Assembly: GCA_029378245.1 (NCBI GenBank)
Contig: JARKIF010000016.1
Location: 930,001-994,000 of the forward strand
Origin: Roridomyces roridus
Taxonomy: Eukaryota; Basidiomycota; Agaricomycetes; Agaricales; Mycenaceae
Reading direction: 5' to 3'
Length of the DNA: 64,000 bases
A program made the translations under genes and the position numbers. Positions 1 to 12,800 of the stretch are shown here, in pieces. Every line of letters begins with the position of its first letter. Position 1 is the first letter of the stretch. The notes under the pieces were generated by a model. That model had not been told where the DNA came from and did not search any database. It saw nothing but the letters and a program-made list of their open reading frames with translations.

Positions 1-735
1 TCGTAGTACTGTTCAAGATTTATGGATCAATGTGTATATAGACGACTGAAACGGAATAAACGCACCCGCTCTTCATAACGTACCCGCTCCTCATCGGCTT
101 CGGGGTACCGAGTCCGTTCTGACGCTGACAATGAATGTCGGGACGGCTCCATCTGCGGATTTTTGTCCCATGAAAGGATGAATGTTCGAACGGAATATAG
201 TTACCTCCGCCCCGTATCGGGAATCCGCCCACCGCGGACTACGCCGCTTAAACCGCCAAAGTGGTTGCGAATCCGACCAGTTGTCTGCCTCCTAACAAAG
301 TGTCACTCCCCGCACAAGAAACAAAGCACAAAACTCACCCTGTGCTTCGCCTCTGGAGGTTTTACCCACTCCGACGAATTCCGAAGTGGTCGGGAGTATG
401 CCCACTTTTCTCCCTCCTTGAAAAAATGTGATTCTTGGAACAAGAAAGAGAAGTAGGAAACTCACGTTGGGCTCCGTCTCTGGAGGTCGTACCCATTCGG
501 CCGAGTTCCACGAGCCCTAAAAAAGCAAAATTCAACATCCCGCTCATTGAAAGAAGAAGACAAGACATACAACAACTCTTACCGGTGGCATATCCACATC
601 CCCCATCGGTTCAACCTTGCCCGATGAATTATAATTCCAGGCCTTGTGTAGTGTTACAAGTAGTGAAATTTTCGGGTATGAAACCACGTACCGACACCGC
701 AGGAATGGGCACCTCTGTCGGCTCCGGCTTGACCT
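1..735. other. no gene recognised
   Basis: Short overlapping reading frames exist on both strands, but none shows a recognisable motif, a convincing splice pattern or biased composition. I see no RNA gene or repeat here. A minus-strand frame just to the right (736-1074) has a Ser/Asp-rich sequence and could be the 3' part of a gene, but it has no recognisable domain. Confidence 0.4.
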
Positions 736-1189
736 TCATGACAGAAAATGGTCGTTGCGACTTTCAAATTCAAGCATGTGGGTCGAATTCTCCAACAACA
801 AAAACGAGGGACCACTCACCAAAGACAGCGGCGGCACCCCACCATTCTCCATCGCAACCACATCATCTGAATCATCACCGTTCTCCTTCTCCTTGCCCTT
901 CTCCGACGTTCGCGGCGGTAAGATCTGTTCGGGGCTGTAACCACTCATCGGGATGGCACTGAAGCTCGCGTCGGGGTTTGGGAGGAAGTGGAATGGTAAC
1001 TCCGTCTGCGCCTTGCTGGGGTCATTGGAGTTGGAGTTGGGCTTCGGCGCTTGGCTACACCAGTTGAATTCCATGACAAGGATCCCAAGGTACCACGCAC
1101 TTCGAGCCAGGTTTTGCTTTAGATTCCTTAAGATCTATGCGCTTACTAGGAACCAAATGAGGGCAGAGTAAAAGCAAGCGGCAAGGAAA

Positions 1190-1543
1190 CGCACATATAT
1201 CGTTCCTTAAATATCTTCTCCTGCTCCATATTATGCGGCGGTTGGAGGGAACTCGTCAATTTCTTCCGAATAGCCTGAGTCCATGTGTCAGCTACCCCGC
1301 AGCAATAGCAACGAAAGCAAGCGCAACTCACAGAATGCGGGGCAGCGGTCCAATAAAAGCGGACAGTGCCCGGGTAGACGATGGAGACGTTGGACCTCTT
1401 GGGGTGTGGAATACCGAGGGCGGTGAGGTCTGCGTTGGGCCATTAACGCAGGGTACGTGGCCTGGTGGCTGCGAAATACCTGCCTCCGCGGATAGCGACA
1501 TCGGCGTCTTCTGGGGTATGTATGCTGGCCTTGGGTCCAGCAT
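1190..1543 (-). CDS. candidate small multi-exon gene, unassigned
   Basis: Three minus-strand pieces splice together in frame. The first runs from the ATG at 1543 to a GT donor at 1479. The second is 1429-1332, containing the stretch SIVYPGTVRFYW. The third starts at 1274 after a CTGACACATGGACTCAG-type acceptor. The 3' end is unclear: one frame continues into a hydrophobic stretch near 1150-1200 that could be a membrane helix. I do not recognise the family. The splice signals and the ordinary-looking peptide are the only support, and the reading frame at 736-1074 may belong to the same or to a separate gene. Confidence 0.3.
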
Positions 1544-1800
1544 AGCTGATGGTGACTGTGAGCTCGAGTTCGAAGCCCATGAGTTAAGTGAGAGTGAGAG
1601 TGAGAGCAGCCCGGCGGCCCAAGGACGGCTGCAATGAGATGTAGAAAAAGCGAGACAGCAGACACATGATTGCCGAATTTGGCAGCGAGGTCCCGACTCC
1701 GTCGACTCTCGAGATCCCCGACTCGCCCGACTGTCGAGAAAATCCGGACATGCTATTCAAGCTAAGATACACAACCAATTGCTATTCCGCTGCTCTTCAT

Positions 1801-2381
1801 CTAATAACTCAGCCCGATCAGGTAGTCAGCCAACCCCTCGACGATTAGCGTGCTCTCCTGTGCCTGGGTAGGAGCGTCGTACTCGGCCACCAGCACGGCC
1901 TGCTTCGTGCCAACTATCGTGTACCCCTTGGGCTGTAACGCATCAAACAGCAATCGTCAGCAAGCGCTCATGATGCACACGACCGAGACAAAGACAGGGT
2001 CGGTAGATTGTAAAAACGCACCCCTTGCTTCCCAATGATACTCCGGTCATCCGCTTTTACGGTCAGGAACTTGACGCCTGCAAGCTTGAGGCCGGATGCC
2101 AGCGCTGAGTCGGGGTTGCTAAGCGCAGCCAGGATGGCCTTCTGCTCTACGTCGGTGATCTGTAGTGGGTAAGCTCGATTGCAAGAGAGCGATTGGCATG
2201 TAGACGCACGTTGTATCCAGCGCTGGTCGCCCACACACCGCCCTGCTGGCCCAGAATGGCTGCCTTGGTGACTTTGCCGCTACCGACGAGGTTGGTGTCA
2301 ACGTATGCTGTGGGGTCGCAGAGGTTGAGATCGGTGGCCGGGGCCTACTGGGCGACGAGTGGGCGCACCTTGCCAGGACAT
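1801..2381 (-). CDS. PFY1: profilin
   Basis: Profilin is the small cytosolic protein that binds actin monomers, poly-proline and phosphoinositides and feeds actin to formins. Four exons splice cleanly: a 13-base first exon at 2381-2369 coding MSWQ, which is the classic profilin start; 2307-2210, reading AYVDTNLVGSGKVTKAAILG and then the QQGGVWATS segment; a third from 2159, reading TDVEQKAILAAL and then KFLTVKADDRSIIGKQG; and a last exon reading GYTIVGTKQAVLVAEYD and ending GLADYLIGLSY. The product is about 126 residues, the normal length. The tiny first exon and the N- and C-terminal helices that form the poly-proline site are conserved in fungal profilins. The symbol is taken from the yeast orthologue. 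Confidence 0.95.
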
Positions 2382-3118
2382 TTAGAATGAGGAGAAAGGA
2401 GACGATGAAGTGATAGTACAGAGCAAAGCTGAGGTGCGGCGATTTCCGAGATACAAATATTTACGTAATCTCCTGATTTGCTTTCGACGACCAACTTCCA
2501 TGGTCCAGCCTGTTTTCAGGCTACTCTTGGTCTATGACGCCACTCGAGCCTGATATGGTCGTGGACAGCTATAGAACTGTCAAGCTACTCATGACTTTGT
2601 TCTGAAATCTCCACGGTCACTGGACGTTCGTTTTGAATACCGCACTTTCGCTGCGTCACGTCTGGAGGCGAAAATCAGGGCCGTTCGGCGTCGGTTTACT
2701 ATTTCTAGCATCTCGAGAACGTCATAATCACTTCACCTGTACCAACTCGTACCCACTCCAACTCCGGTTTCTGATCGTGGAAGTTGTTCCGCTTTTTTTG
2801 AACTACTTTACTCCAAGTCTCCAGGACAGGCTCTTTTTGGTACCACTTGCTTGCCATGTTTCTGATCGTTCGCTGATGCTGCGTCAACAGACAGTCGGCC
2901 GTTCATCGGCTTGAGCTTGTTTTGAGGGCGGCGAACTTGCTCTTGGGGAACCCTCTTCCAAAAAAAAACCTTGTACTCTCGACATGCCGCTCTGCTACCC
3001 ACCTTCTTCCTCCGGGCCTGACTTGAATCTCTCTCTCTCGGAATAGTGACCTTCTGAAGATCTCCCGTGTCCGACCCAGGTCTTATAATCCCTGCCACAA
3101 TGTCATATCACACCCAGC
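2382..3118. promoter_or_regulatory. shared intergenic region, profilin / P450
   Basis: This 737-bp stretch lies between the profilin start (-) and the P450 start (+), so it must hold both promoters. I see no long coding frame and no clear TATA box. Pyrimidine-rich stretches occur just before the P450 start, as is common for fungal promoters. Confidence 0.4.
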
Positions 3119-5304
3119 ATGTCTTCCCTCCTCCCCATTTCACTTGGTGTCCTCTTTCTTTTTCTATGTGTCCGAATCCTCAGGATAGGCTCCCGCGAAC
3201 GAGGCCTGCCTCCGGGTCCTCCAACCGTACCCATCCTGGGTAACATGCACATTTTCCCCACCGAATACGCTCACTACAAGTGCCCCCAACTCTCATTATT
3301 GCCAATTGTCATTCACATTCCCTAGATTCACCGAATGGGCTCGGAAGTATGGTGGATTTTACTCAGTACGTTACTTCTCTCTCTACAGGACTCTGGTATT
3401 CATCTGTCTGCAGTTGAAGATGGGTTCCGGGACAGTGGTGGTGCTGACCGACCCAGCGGCGGTCAAGTACCTCATGGACCAGCGTAGCGGAAACACAGTC
3501 GACAGACCCCCGGCGTACATCGCTGACTCTGTGACTGGCGGGCTAAGCTTGGTTATGGCGCGATACAGTACGTTCTTTGCTTCCAAATAAGACACTTACC
3601 CAGAGTATCCACTTGAATCAGCGGAAACCTGGAGAACTCTCCGTCGGGCAGCCCACTCCATCCTCACGCCACAGCAATCGCAGAAACACCTGCCCATCCA
3701 AAAAGCCGAAGCGACGCAGCTTCTTCACGACATCCTCACCAAGCCCGAGGTGCGCATCTCAACGCTAACACAAACGACTACTCAATGATATAAATTTGCC
3801 TACTAGGGCTTCTACAAGCACCTTCGCCGATACGCCAGCTCCGTCATCTTATCAGTCTTGTACGGCAAACGCGCACCACGATACGAAACCCCCGAGACCA
3901 CCGCCTTCTTTGAATCCCAACACGAATGGGAGAGTATCATCGATCCTGGGGCCACACCCCCAGTGGATTTCTTCCCGATACTCAAGTACGTGCCGGAGCG
4001 GTGGGCAAAGTGGAAGCGCGACTGCGCGAAAACGAGGAAAATGCAAAGGGATTTGTATTTTGGGCTTCTTGATGAGACGAAGGAGAGGGTGGCGAGGGGG
4101 GAAGACAATGGTTCTTATATGGAGGAGATTTTGAGGAATCAGGAGGAGCTCGGCATGGACAGGGAAATGGCCGGGTTTGTTTTCATTTATTTTTTCAACT
4201 TCCAATCAGTCCTGACATGACATAGATATCTCGGCGGTATACTCATCGAAGGCGGATCGGACACGACCTCGGCCTTCCTCCAAACCCTCGTCCTGGCCTT
4301 GACCGCCTATCCTGACGCACAAAGGAAGGCGCAAGAGGAGATGGACCGCGTCGTTGGCTCGCAGCGTCTGCCGACTCTGGAAGACCTCGACCACCTCCCA
4401 TACACGCGTGCCCTCATCCTCGAAACCCATCGATTCCGCCCAGTCGCCCCCACGCTGATGGTTCACGCGACCTTGGCTGCAGACGAGGTAAGCGTCTGTG
4501 TAGGGCATCGGCTGCTACGATCCTCAATCTTCTGTGTAGTACAAAGGATACGTCATCCCCAAGGGCGCGACCATCTTCGTCAACGCTTGTGAGATTTCTT
4601 TTACAAAATTACAGTTCAATCGACTCACCTAGCCTTAGACGGCATCTTCCACGACCCAGGTATGCAGCTATCCTATTATGTAACCACTTGATCCGTTCAA
4701 CCAGAGTCCAACAGAACTATTCGAGGACCCAGAGACTTTTCAACCCAGACGATATTTGCTGACTGAAAATGGCACCAAGCCCGGTGTCGATGGAAGCGAT
4801 CTGCGACATAGTTTCGCTTTTGGCGTTGGTCGAGTAAGCACTTGGTTCCATCCATCTCCATCAAAATTACTCACGAACCCTTGTGTACAGAGAATATGTC
4901 CCGGTATCCACCTGGCGACCAATTCGATTGTGCGTCTTCTCCTTCGTCTTGTCTTCTACCATGCGTGCCGCTGATGGATGACTAGAACATCAACACCATG
5001 AATCTCATCTGGGCGTTCCAATTCAGCCCTGAAACGGACGAGTCGGGAAATCCTATCCCGCCCGATACGTCCGCCTACCTAAGGGTAAGCAACTCAATAT
5101 CCAACACGAGGTGCCGATGATCCAATTAAAAAACAGGGCGTTATAAGCGCACCGGGGCCGTTCAAATGCACGATCACACCGCGTTCAAAGGAGAGGGCGG
5201 ATATCATCGAGAACGAATTATTCGAAGCGACTGATACGTTTAGAAAGTTCGAGTATGGGCTCAGTGCGGAGGATAAAGAGTTTGTAGCAAAGTCTAGGGC
5301 TTGA
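3119..5304 (+). CDS. cytochrome P450 monooxygenase
   Basis: A complete microsomal P450 of roughly 510 residues spread over about eleven exons. The N-terminus is a hydrophobic anchor ([18 protein letters not shown]) followed by a basic patch and the proline-rich hinge [13 protein letters not shown]. The I-helix oxygen-binding motif reads GGSDTTSAF, the K-helix ExxR is ETHR, the PERF-like region reads FQPRRYL, and the haem-binding loop is FAFGVGRRICPG with the ligand cysteine, split by an intron. It closes with [13 protein letters not shown]. The arrangement resembles the CYP64 (O-methylsterigmatocystin oxidoreductase-like) P450s expanded in Agaricomycetes. The substrate cannot be read from sequence. 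No terpene synthase, PKS or NRPS lies next to it, so I infer a stand-alone detoxification or degradation enzyme. Confidence 0.93.
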
Positions 5305-5343
5305 GGCCGGGTTTTGTTTATCTGCTATGTATATTTCCCTTGC

Positions 5344-6384
5344 TTAGAGTCCGTCATCAGCCTCGATGTAACAGCGCAATGCGAGAAAAATGATATTCGT
5401 TAAAACATCAAGAACATCCGACGAGTTGGACCCACCAGGCTTTATCTCGCCGTGTCGCTTTTTAGCCACAAACATTTCAGCACGTTCCCAAAAGTCTCGA
5501 CCTCCGCGAGCCCCGCACTCCCAATCCACGACACATTGGCTGTCCGTCATGCACATGAACACGAAGCGCGGGCCAGCGACAGCTATATGCAACGGCGGAT
5601 CGTCTTTGAACATCGCAACGAGGACCTCAAGCTTTTTGCAGCTGGTGAGTACAAGGCGGGTGGTATGGTCATTGGGCTCGCTATCCTCGGCTTGTACAAC
5701 GATAGATGAATGAGCTCGGGGAGGAGCCCGAATTCAGCCCAGTTAAAAGGCTCATCGAGGCTGAGCAGCGTGAACTCGGTGTCCAACACATCCAAATGCG
5801 TCAAGCGGGAAAACATAGGATGGTCCAGACGAATCCGAGGACCTCTTGCATCGCTCGTGACACCGCAGAAAAGGTCGTCGAGGTTGACACCCAGACTCCA
5901 GAGTTCTCGTGCGGATTCGAGAGCGGGGATGAGGGACGACGTCGACGCGAAGAGTGAGATGGAATCCACGTTGCTGCATTCAGACAGGATATTTGGCAGT
6001 TCCGAGTCGAGGAATGAGTGGAAAGACTCGGAGGAGGGGTTGTCCAAGGCTGCAGGCCGGACGGCGATAGGTGTCGTGTCCCACTTGACTATGATATGCC
6101 GAACGTTCGCCTCCAGAAATGCGGCCGTCTTGGATTGCACGGCGAGTAAAAGTGGGTCTTCTGGCGAGGGTTTACTGCTCGAGAATATGAGCACTCTATA
6201 CAAGAGCGGTTCAACCCTGAAAAATAATGGTGACTCGTGAGTACAACTGGTCAAGCATTTAAAACTGACAAGTCCGGACACGGTGAGCCGTGAGCAGTAG
6301 GTTCATGACCACTTTTGGCTGCCGCAGCGCGGCCGTTTCGAAGATACCTGTCTCAAGCTCCAGCGGGAGCGTGATGGGGGTCAT
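5344..6384 (-). pseudogene. copy 1 of an uncharacterised four-member family, decayed
   Basis: This is the first of three tandem minus-strand copies. The protein core is recognisable: MTPITLPLELETGIFETA start, NVRHIIVKWDT, FGLLPELIHLSL, GARGGRDFWERAEMFVAKK, and the family C-terminus RCYIEADDG. It is broken. At the donor after HRVRT one G is missing relative to copy 3 (ACTTGTCAG versus ACTTGGTCAG). Near 5650 the frame slips by one base between TIPPAL and LTSCKKLEV. The last intron has lost its AG acceptor (TCG where copy 3 has TAG). The family looks like the F-box-associated proteins common in Agaricomycetes, but I see no F-box itself. Assembly indels could explain single lesions, less easily all three. 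Confidence 0.7.
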
Positions 6385-6498
6385 GAAAAGAGATGCACTT
6401 TGTTTATCTCGGTTTTCATGTCAGCACAGCCCAGGAAATCTAGCGAATTCATTTTATGTGAATTATACTTTGTTTCGTGATCTTCAGTGCGTTCAATA

Positions 6499-7117
6499 GG
6501 GGTTTTCAAAGTTAGATTTTTCACCTCTTTATTCACTGGTTTATTCACTTGTTTCAATTTGTTGAAAAAATGTATTTTTCACTTGTTTCACCTTGAAGAC
6601 ACCCTCTTGAAAATCCAAGTGAATAAACCACCAAACAGATGTAATCATCCCGAACACTGACCCATGTGCCCCACCACGTGCACCCGCCACTCCCGTAAAC
6701 CGCGCCCTCCTCGGAGATACCACGGAACACCGACAGGCAAGTACCCTGAAGCAATATGGCCTACAAGGCTATGTACACTCGTACGCGGAATCCTTTTTTT
6801 TTTGGCCTCGGCCGCGCTGGTTTGGGCTTCGAGACCCTTGATGGACATGTCCTTTTTTAGACTTGCGAGGGGGCATCGAGAACGAGAGGTAGAGTGGATG
6901 GGCAGCGAAGGATTCGATCGAGCGTGCCCGAGGCTTGAAGACACGTGCAGGATGGATGTCACGGGGTTTGTTTCAAAGTGAATAAATAAATGAAACAGCT
7001 CTCGACCTTGTTTCACTTCTTTTTTCTTATTCACTTTCGTTGCCCAAATTTGGAAGGTGAAAAATGCAAATGAAATAAAGTGAATAATCGAGTGAAAAAT
7101 CCAACTTTGAAAACCCC
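6499..7117. mobile_element. 619-bp MITE with GGGGTTTTCAAAGTT terminal inverted repeats
   Basis: The left end reads GGGGTTTTCAAAGTTAGATT and continues TTTCAC. The right end, reverse-complemented, is the same except for one base (A to G at position 16). The similarity continues as TTCAC-rich sequence. Both ends abut the dinucleotide TA (6497-6498 and 7118-7119), consistent with a TA target-site duplication as made by Tc1/mariner-type elements. There is no transposase frame; the 175-codon minus-strand frame inside has no motif. It sits between family copies 1 and 2. The inner ends repeat TTCACTTGTTTCA-like blocks. Confidence 0.8.
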
Positions 7118-7211
7118 TAATTGCTGTGTTCTTTCCCTTCCACGTACAAATTCGTCTGGCTGCTCCCGACAATGCTGCCTTCAGACTACCTCCTACTCTC
7201 CATCACCAGGT

Positions 7212-8176
7212 TCAATCCAACAACGTTGAACGGGATGCTACAGATAGTGAGCTCTGCTAGACGGACAAGGGAGGGAGGACTAACCAGGCTTGATCTCTCC
7301 ACGTCTCCTTTTGCCAACAAATCCAGCTGCGCGGTCCCATAAATCCAGACCCCCACGCGTGCCCGCGCGCCACTCGGCCTCGTACTCTGAGGCGGACATG
7401 GCCATCAACACGAACCGCGGATCTTCGACGACTACGTCTATGAGCGGAAGCTCGCTGTACAGGTCGACGAGAACTTGAAGTTTTCTGCAGCTGGCGAGCA
7501 GCAGAAGGGGGATGCTGCCGCTGGAGTAGATTTGGTAAATCAAGAGGTGTGTGAGTTCGGGTAAGAGCCCGAAATCAGCCCAAGGCCATGGGACGCTCTC
7601 GTCGGATCTGTCATCAAACACCTCGAGATGGGTCAAGGAGGCGAATAAGGGATGCCCGACGCGCAGTGGAGGCACGCGAGAGCCAAAAAGGTCGCGCAGG
7701 AAGACACCGAGTCTCCGGACATTGGGTGCGGATTCGAGAGCGGGGATGATGGATGGAGATGAGTTGAAGAGTATAAGGGAGTGAACTTGATTGCATGAAG
7801 ATAGGATTTCGGGAAGTTCTGACGAGATGAAGGACGCCGTTGTGGGACGAGTGTCATACATATTGACCATCATATGGCGGACGTGTTTCTGTAAGAAGGC
7901 AGAAGGTTTGGATTTGATAGCGACGAGTAGACCTTCCCAAGCCGGGGTTATGTCTGGGTCCCATGTGTCGTCCCCAAAAGTGATGGTTTGGTATAACATT
8001 GGCTCGATCCTGAGAGATTCAAGTGAGCGTTTGGTGAGCGTGCCAAGTTTCAGAAGGCTGTAAACTGACCGGGCGTGGACCCTGCGAGCTGTAAGGAGCA
8101 TCTTGAAGATCATTTCTGGATACAGCAGCGCGGCTGTTTCGAAGATCTCGCGCTCAGGTTCAGGTGGCAACTTCAT
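7212..8176 (-). CDS. copy 2 of the uncharacterised family
   Basis: The product is about 300 residues. The chosen start is MKLPPEPEREIFETAAL because that segment aligns with the starts of copies 1 and 3; an in-frame ATG at 8311 would add about 45 residues of low quality. An intron follows VHA (donor GTCAGT, acceptor CTCAG before GATCGAGCC). The core carries KHVRHMMVNMYDT, SIIPALESAPNVRRL, FGLLPELTHLLIY and RFVLMAMSASEYEAEW. A last intron after EIKP leads to a C-terminus altered by a 7-base insertion relative to the dispersed copy at 26.2 kb, so it ends ASRSTLLD instead of ASRCWIE. The function is unknown. It is the closest relative of the copy at 26.2 kb. Confidence 0.7.
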
Positions 8177-8497
8177 GGCAGTTGCTGTTAAAGGGCACGG
8201 CTGTTTGGCTCTGTATGCCGATGAGCCTGCTGAGGGCATCATGATCTGGCAAGCGGGTGACTCGGCCCGCTGGCGTTCTAAATAGAGGCATCCTCGACTT
8301 GCGTTGTTCATCCTGTCTACCGAATTCTAATTCTTTCTTCAAGTTTTCTTTGCTACAGAATAGAACACGAGAACCGACCCAGTCCGAGTCCGATGGCACC
8401 AAACTTGCATCAAACAATGAAACTTGAAACAAGCACCGATGAACAATTTTGAACCCAACCTCCAATGCCAACCAAGGGGAAAGAGCGAGACCCCTGC

Positions 8498-9654
8498 TTA
8501 GATTCCGTCGTCGGTCTCGATGTAACAGCGGGATGCTAGGAGCTATAAGTTGTGTGACAGTGTCAAATCCGACGAGTGTTGAATACTTACCGGGCTTGAT
8601 CTCGCCGCGTCGCTTTTTAGCCACAAACATCTCAGCACGTTCCCAAAAGTCTCGACCTCCGCGAGCCCCGCACTCCCAGTCCACCTCGTACTCCTGGTTC
8701 GTCGTGGGCATGAGCACCAAGCGTGGGTCAGCGACATCTATGTATAGCATGTGCAACGGCGAACTCCCATCAACGTGACTGAGCAGGATAACGAGGACCT
8801 CGAGCTTTTCGCAGCTGGTGAGCATCAGGTTGATGGGATGGTGACTAGTCGGGAGAAAATTGACCATTGGCATCGACTCGCACAACGATAAATGGGTGAG
8901 CTCTGGGAGGAGCCCGAAATCGGCCCTGCTGAAGCCATGTAGTTGGAGCACCATGAGCGTGGACTCAGTGTCGAAGACACTCAGATGCGTCAAGTGCGCG
9001 AACATGGGATGATCCAGGCGTAGTATCCGGCTGTGTCCTGCCCCGAGTTCTCTGCTTGCAACACCGAAGAGAAGGTTGTCCACGTCGAAGCTGACGCCGT
9101 AAAAAAGGTCTGCGAGGCTGACACCGAGTCTCCGGAGCTCTCGTGCAGATTCGAGAGCGGGGATGATGTTCGGAGCAAAATCAAAGAGCGCGACGGAACG
9201 CACTTGATTGCAAGTAGATAGGATTCTAGGGAATTCTGAGTGGACGAACGAAACAGGGCCGATGTCCAAAGGCATGTCAGGTCGCAGGGGATCCCACTTT
9301 AGCATGATGTGCCGGACGTTGGCCTGCAAAAATGCTGGCGTTTTGGATCGGACGGCGGCTAAAACTGGGTCCTTCGAGGAGGAACTATCAGTTGAGAAGG
9401 TAAGCACTCCGTACAAGAGTGGCTCAATCCTGATAACGGTGAGCGCACGAAACGTGGCAGTGGTCAAACGAGCTTGAGACTGACCAAGTCCGGACTCGGT
9501 GAGCGGCGAGCATTAGATTCAGCATCATTTTCGGATGTAGCAGTGCGGTCGTCTTGAAGATGTCTTTCTCAAGTTCAGGCGGCAGCACGGGCTCCATGGC
9601 GAGGGTCACTGTCGAAGATGTGCTGGAGTTTGTAGATGTTTGAGTGTGAACCAT
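8498..9654 (-). CDS. copy 3 of the uncharacterised family
   Basis: The best-preserved tandem copy. Exon 1 begins MVHTQTSTNSSTSST and carries the family start LPPELEKDIFKTTALLHPKM. The intron after HRVRT uses donor GTCAGT and acceptor TATCAG. The long middle exon carries ANVRHIMLKWDP, EFPRILSTCNQVRSVALFD, RLGVSLADLF, FGLLPELTHLSL and GARGGRDFWERAEMFVAKK. A last intron with acceptor CTCCTAG gives the family C-terminus ASRCYIETDDGI. Total about 360 residues. The LxLP-rich, leucine-spaced core suggests a repeat fold like that of F-box/LRR proteins, but no F-box is visible and I do not assign a function. Confidence 0.75.
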
Positions 9655-9869
9655 TGCAGTGGTGATTCCGGAACATGGCCGACCCCGCCAGCCGAGTAAG
9701 CCGGGCAGAGTTGGGGCAGAACTATATTCGGCTTTCGAGGAGGGACGGAGCGACCGTGTGTCGAGAGCGACTAGGGCAGAACAGTATCATATCTTTGGAA
9801 AGATTTCGCCCGTGAAACTGAAGCTCTGAAATCTCAACCATGGCTTGAAGTTTCTTTTTGCTACAGAAT

Positions 9870-12800
9870 CTACAGCACGCTAACAAACCCATTCCCACAA
9901 AACAAGCACCGATGAACAGCCTCCAACAACTCCTCAACAACCCACCCTCTCGCCGTTTGAGGCAGCGCCGTCCCACTCCCGGGCCCACCGCTCGACAACG
10001 GGAGGAACGCCTTCCTGCTGCACCCCGTACACGTTCTGACGAATGCCGTCGCGAGGAGGAAGGTCGTTATAGAGCAACGGACTGTTCAAGGTCAGGTCAG
10101 CAATCTCAAAATCGAACATATGGGGGAGAGAATTGAATGTAGAAAACGCACGCCAAATATGCCCATTCGGACACACCGCAGACGTTATATCATGCGGTGG
10201 CACCTCGGCCTGGCACGCAGGACATTTTTCGTTCAACCCTCCGCTGTGGAACAAATCGGTTTCGCCTTCTGCGTCTGCGTCCGCGTCGGGAAACTCCGAG
10301 TCCGTTGTGGGGTTGACGTTGGGGGTATCGTTGGATTCAGAAACTAAACCACCGATGTTGAGCTTGAGCGCGAGCGCCTGTCCTTCCGCCATGAGATCGG
10401 GTGGTGAGCCGGGCAGGAGCGATTGCACGACCATGCGTAGGACGAACGGCACGTCCGCGGCTGAAAGGAATCAGAGTTCACAGTATGAATCAGTGAATGG
10501 TAACACGTACGTCCCAAACAGCCCGCCACCGCAGTCAAATGCCTGACCACCGTCCTCAAGATCCTATGCGAGATCTGATTGAGCACCGTCTGAGCCACGC
10601 CGCCGCACAGAATCCGTTTTTCATCCGAGTCAGAACCTTTCTGCCATCATAGTCAGTATATCTGTCTTTGGATTTTTGAACTTCCAAGCACTCACCCACG
10701 CGAAATCCGCCATCGAAAGCTTCATCCTCAACCTCAACATCTCATCCCATCCAAACAGATGCCTTGCAAGGCTCTGCCTAAATTCCCTCCGCATTTCCGG
10801 CTGCAACCCCCCACTCCACGGAGCGATGTCGATGTTGCGTGAATGGTCAACGTTTTCCTCGGCCGAGGAGGAGGGGACGGATAGAAGTGCGAGAACCCGC
10901 GCATGCAGCTTGTTCAACTTTTTCGACGTCAAGTTGAAGAAGAATGGGCGGAGGAGATGGGCAGGGGCGTAGCCTGCGGCTTGAGAGAAAATATTTATCA
11001 GCGCAGAGGAGGGAAGGATAAGAAAGCACTCACCAAACCGCGCACTCTCCAAGACACCCTGCAGCTCGCCCAACAACGCCTCGTCATTACCGTCGGCGTC
11101 ATCATCCCACATCTTCGCGACCAAGAATACACTATTGTGCTTCGCGTCGTGTTTGTAGCTCATGTCCCCGGGCCGGGAGGCTCTGCGTTCGTCAGAACAA
11201 TTACAATATCAAAAAAAGGAAGAAATACTCACTCGTGCACCCAAGCGACAACCGACCCCCCATCATACCCAACCATCCCACTAATCCGATTCACCAGCTC
11301 AAAATCCACCTTCTCCGGTTCCACGCGCGCAAAGATCTGACGCGCCGTCATCGAAAGACTTGTTGTACTCGTACTCGAATCCACATCCATAGTATCATCG
11401 CCTCCAGAGACAGAACCGTCAAACACCGGCACCGTGAACAAATTGTTCAGCATGCGGAACGCCCCATCTGCGAAACAAAGTAACAAGGAGTCGCGTCGGC
11501 GAATATAGCTCAACCCCGCGAGCGGGAAGAGTGTTGACATGGCTGTAGAAAGGTGGGGAGAGGGCGGAATGGGGACTGTGAGATGCTGCTCGCCGGACCA
11601 GACGTTGACTGCTGCGGAAGGGCGCCAAAGATGGATGAGGCCTGGTTTTGCGTACACCAGGATGTTCTGCCAACCGTCAACTACTTGAGAGATGATAGAC
11701 GACTTGGAAACTCACACCCCGAGGCGTCTCCAACCACTCGAGGGTTGTGCACTGGCAGGAATCCGACGCACAGACTTGCTCCGAGTCACCTTCGACAGTC
11801 AACTCAATGGTGTTATCCGACTTGCTCGGACCCTCCTTTAACCTTTGTCGCACCTTCACAACGGCGACAGTACCGTCAGAAAGCCCGTATGCGATGTGCG
11901 CCTCGCCTGTGTGCGGTCACGGTCAAAATTCCTCGGGGAAAGAAAAAACGAACAGGTTCCAGGTTTCAGACACGTCCAAGAGGATGTTGTCAGAGAAACG
12001 ATCCACTGGTCGGAGATCTGCGCAGCATGTGCGACATCCACCTTCGAGTCGTGATACCTGAAAAATATTGAGAAGAATCTAGGCCTGAAAACGAGAGAGA
12101 ACGAACCGGAAAAACAGTATCATTCCAGCCCTATTCCCCGCAACGAGGATCGAACCATTATCGAGCGGGGCTGGTCTAATCTCAAAATCCGCTTGTTGGG
12201 ACCATTTTATACCTGTGGAATTTATGAGATATACCCATGGTAGAACACGCAGGCTACGCACTGACGACCTGCGATTTCAAGGCTCGGACAGTGTTCTCGT
12301 CTTTCGAAAAGTACTCCAATAAAAAAGGCGTAACGTCCATGATCTACGCCCGGTAAGCAACAAACGGAAGAGAACGAGACAGGACCGTACTTTATTCCAT
12401 TCCCGCTTGAGTCCGTTCCTTCCTGCCGCCCACAACGTAAAATCCATACTGGAGCTGAGTGCCGCTAATATGCAGCTGGGAAAGTATGAGGTGGTGGTTG
12501 TTTGGGAGGAAAAAGCAGACGCACCCCGCGTAATCAGAGATATAGCTCGGTGAGAGCGTCACCGCCCACAACGAGATGTCGACCGAACCAAGGACAATAG
12601 CGCTCCAGCCTGAAAGCCGTCAGCACTCGGATATCAAGAAGGGAAGGCATCCGACTTTGAGAGTGCTCCGGCCAGACATAGTCGAGAGCGCGATCGAATT
12701 GCACGAGCGTCCTATACCACCCTACGGTTTCCTCGTCCGTTTGAGATCCCTTGTTCCTGTCCGAGACGGCTCTCAATGCGCCTGAAGGGTCGAAATTGAG

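Noticed and set aside
435..962. 175-codon plus-strand frame
   Set aside because: Low-complexity His/Ser/Pro composition, no motif, no start context or splice support.
6645..7172. 175-codon minus-strand frame
   Set aside because: It lies almost wholly within the MITE, has no motif and spans the element end.
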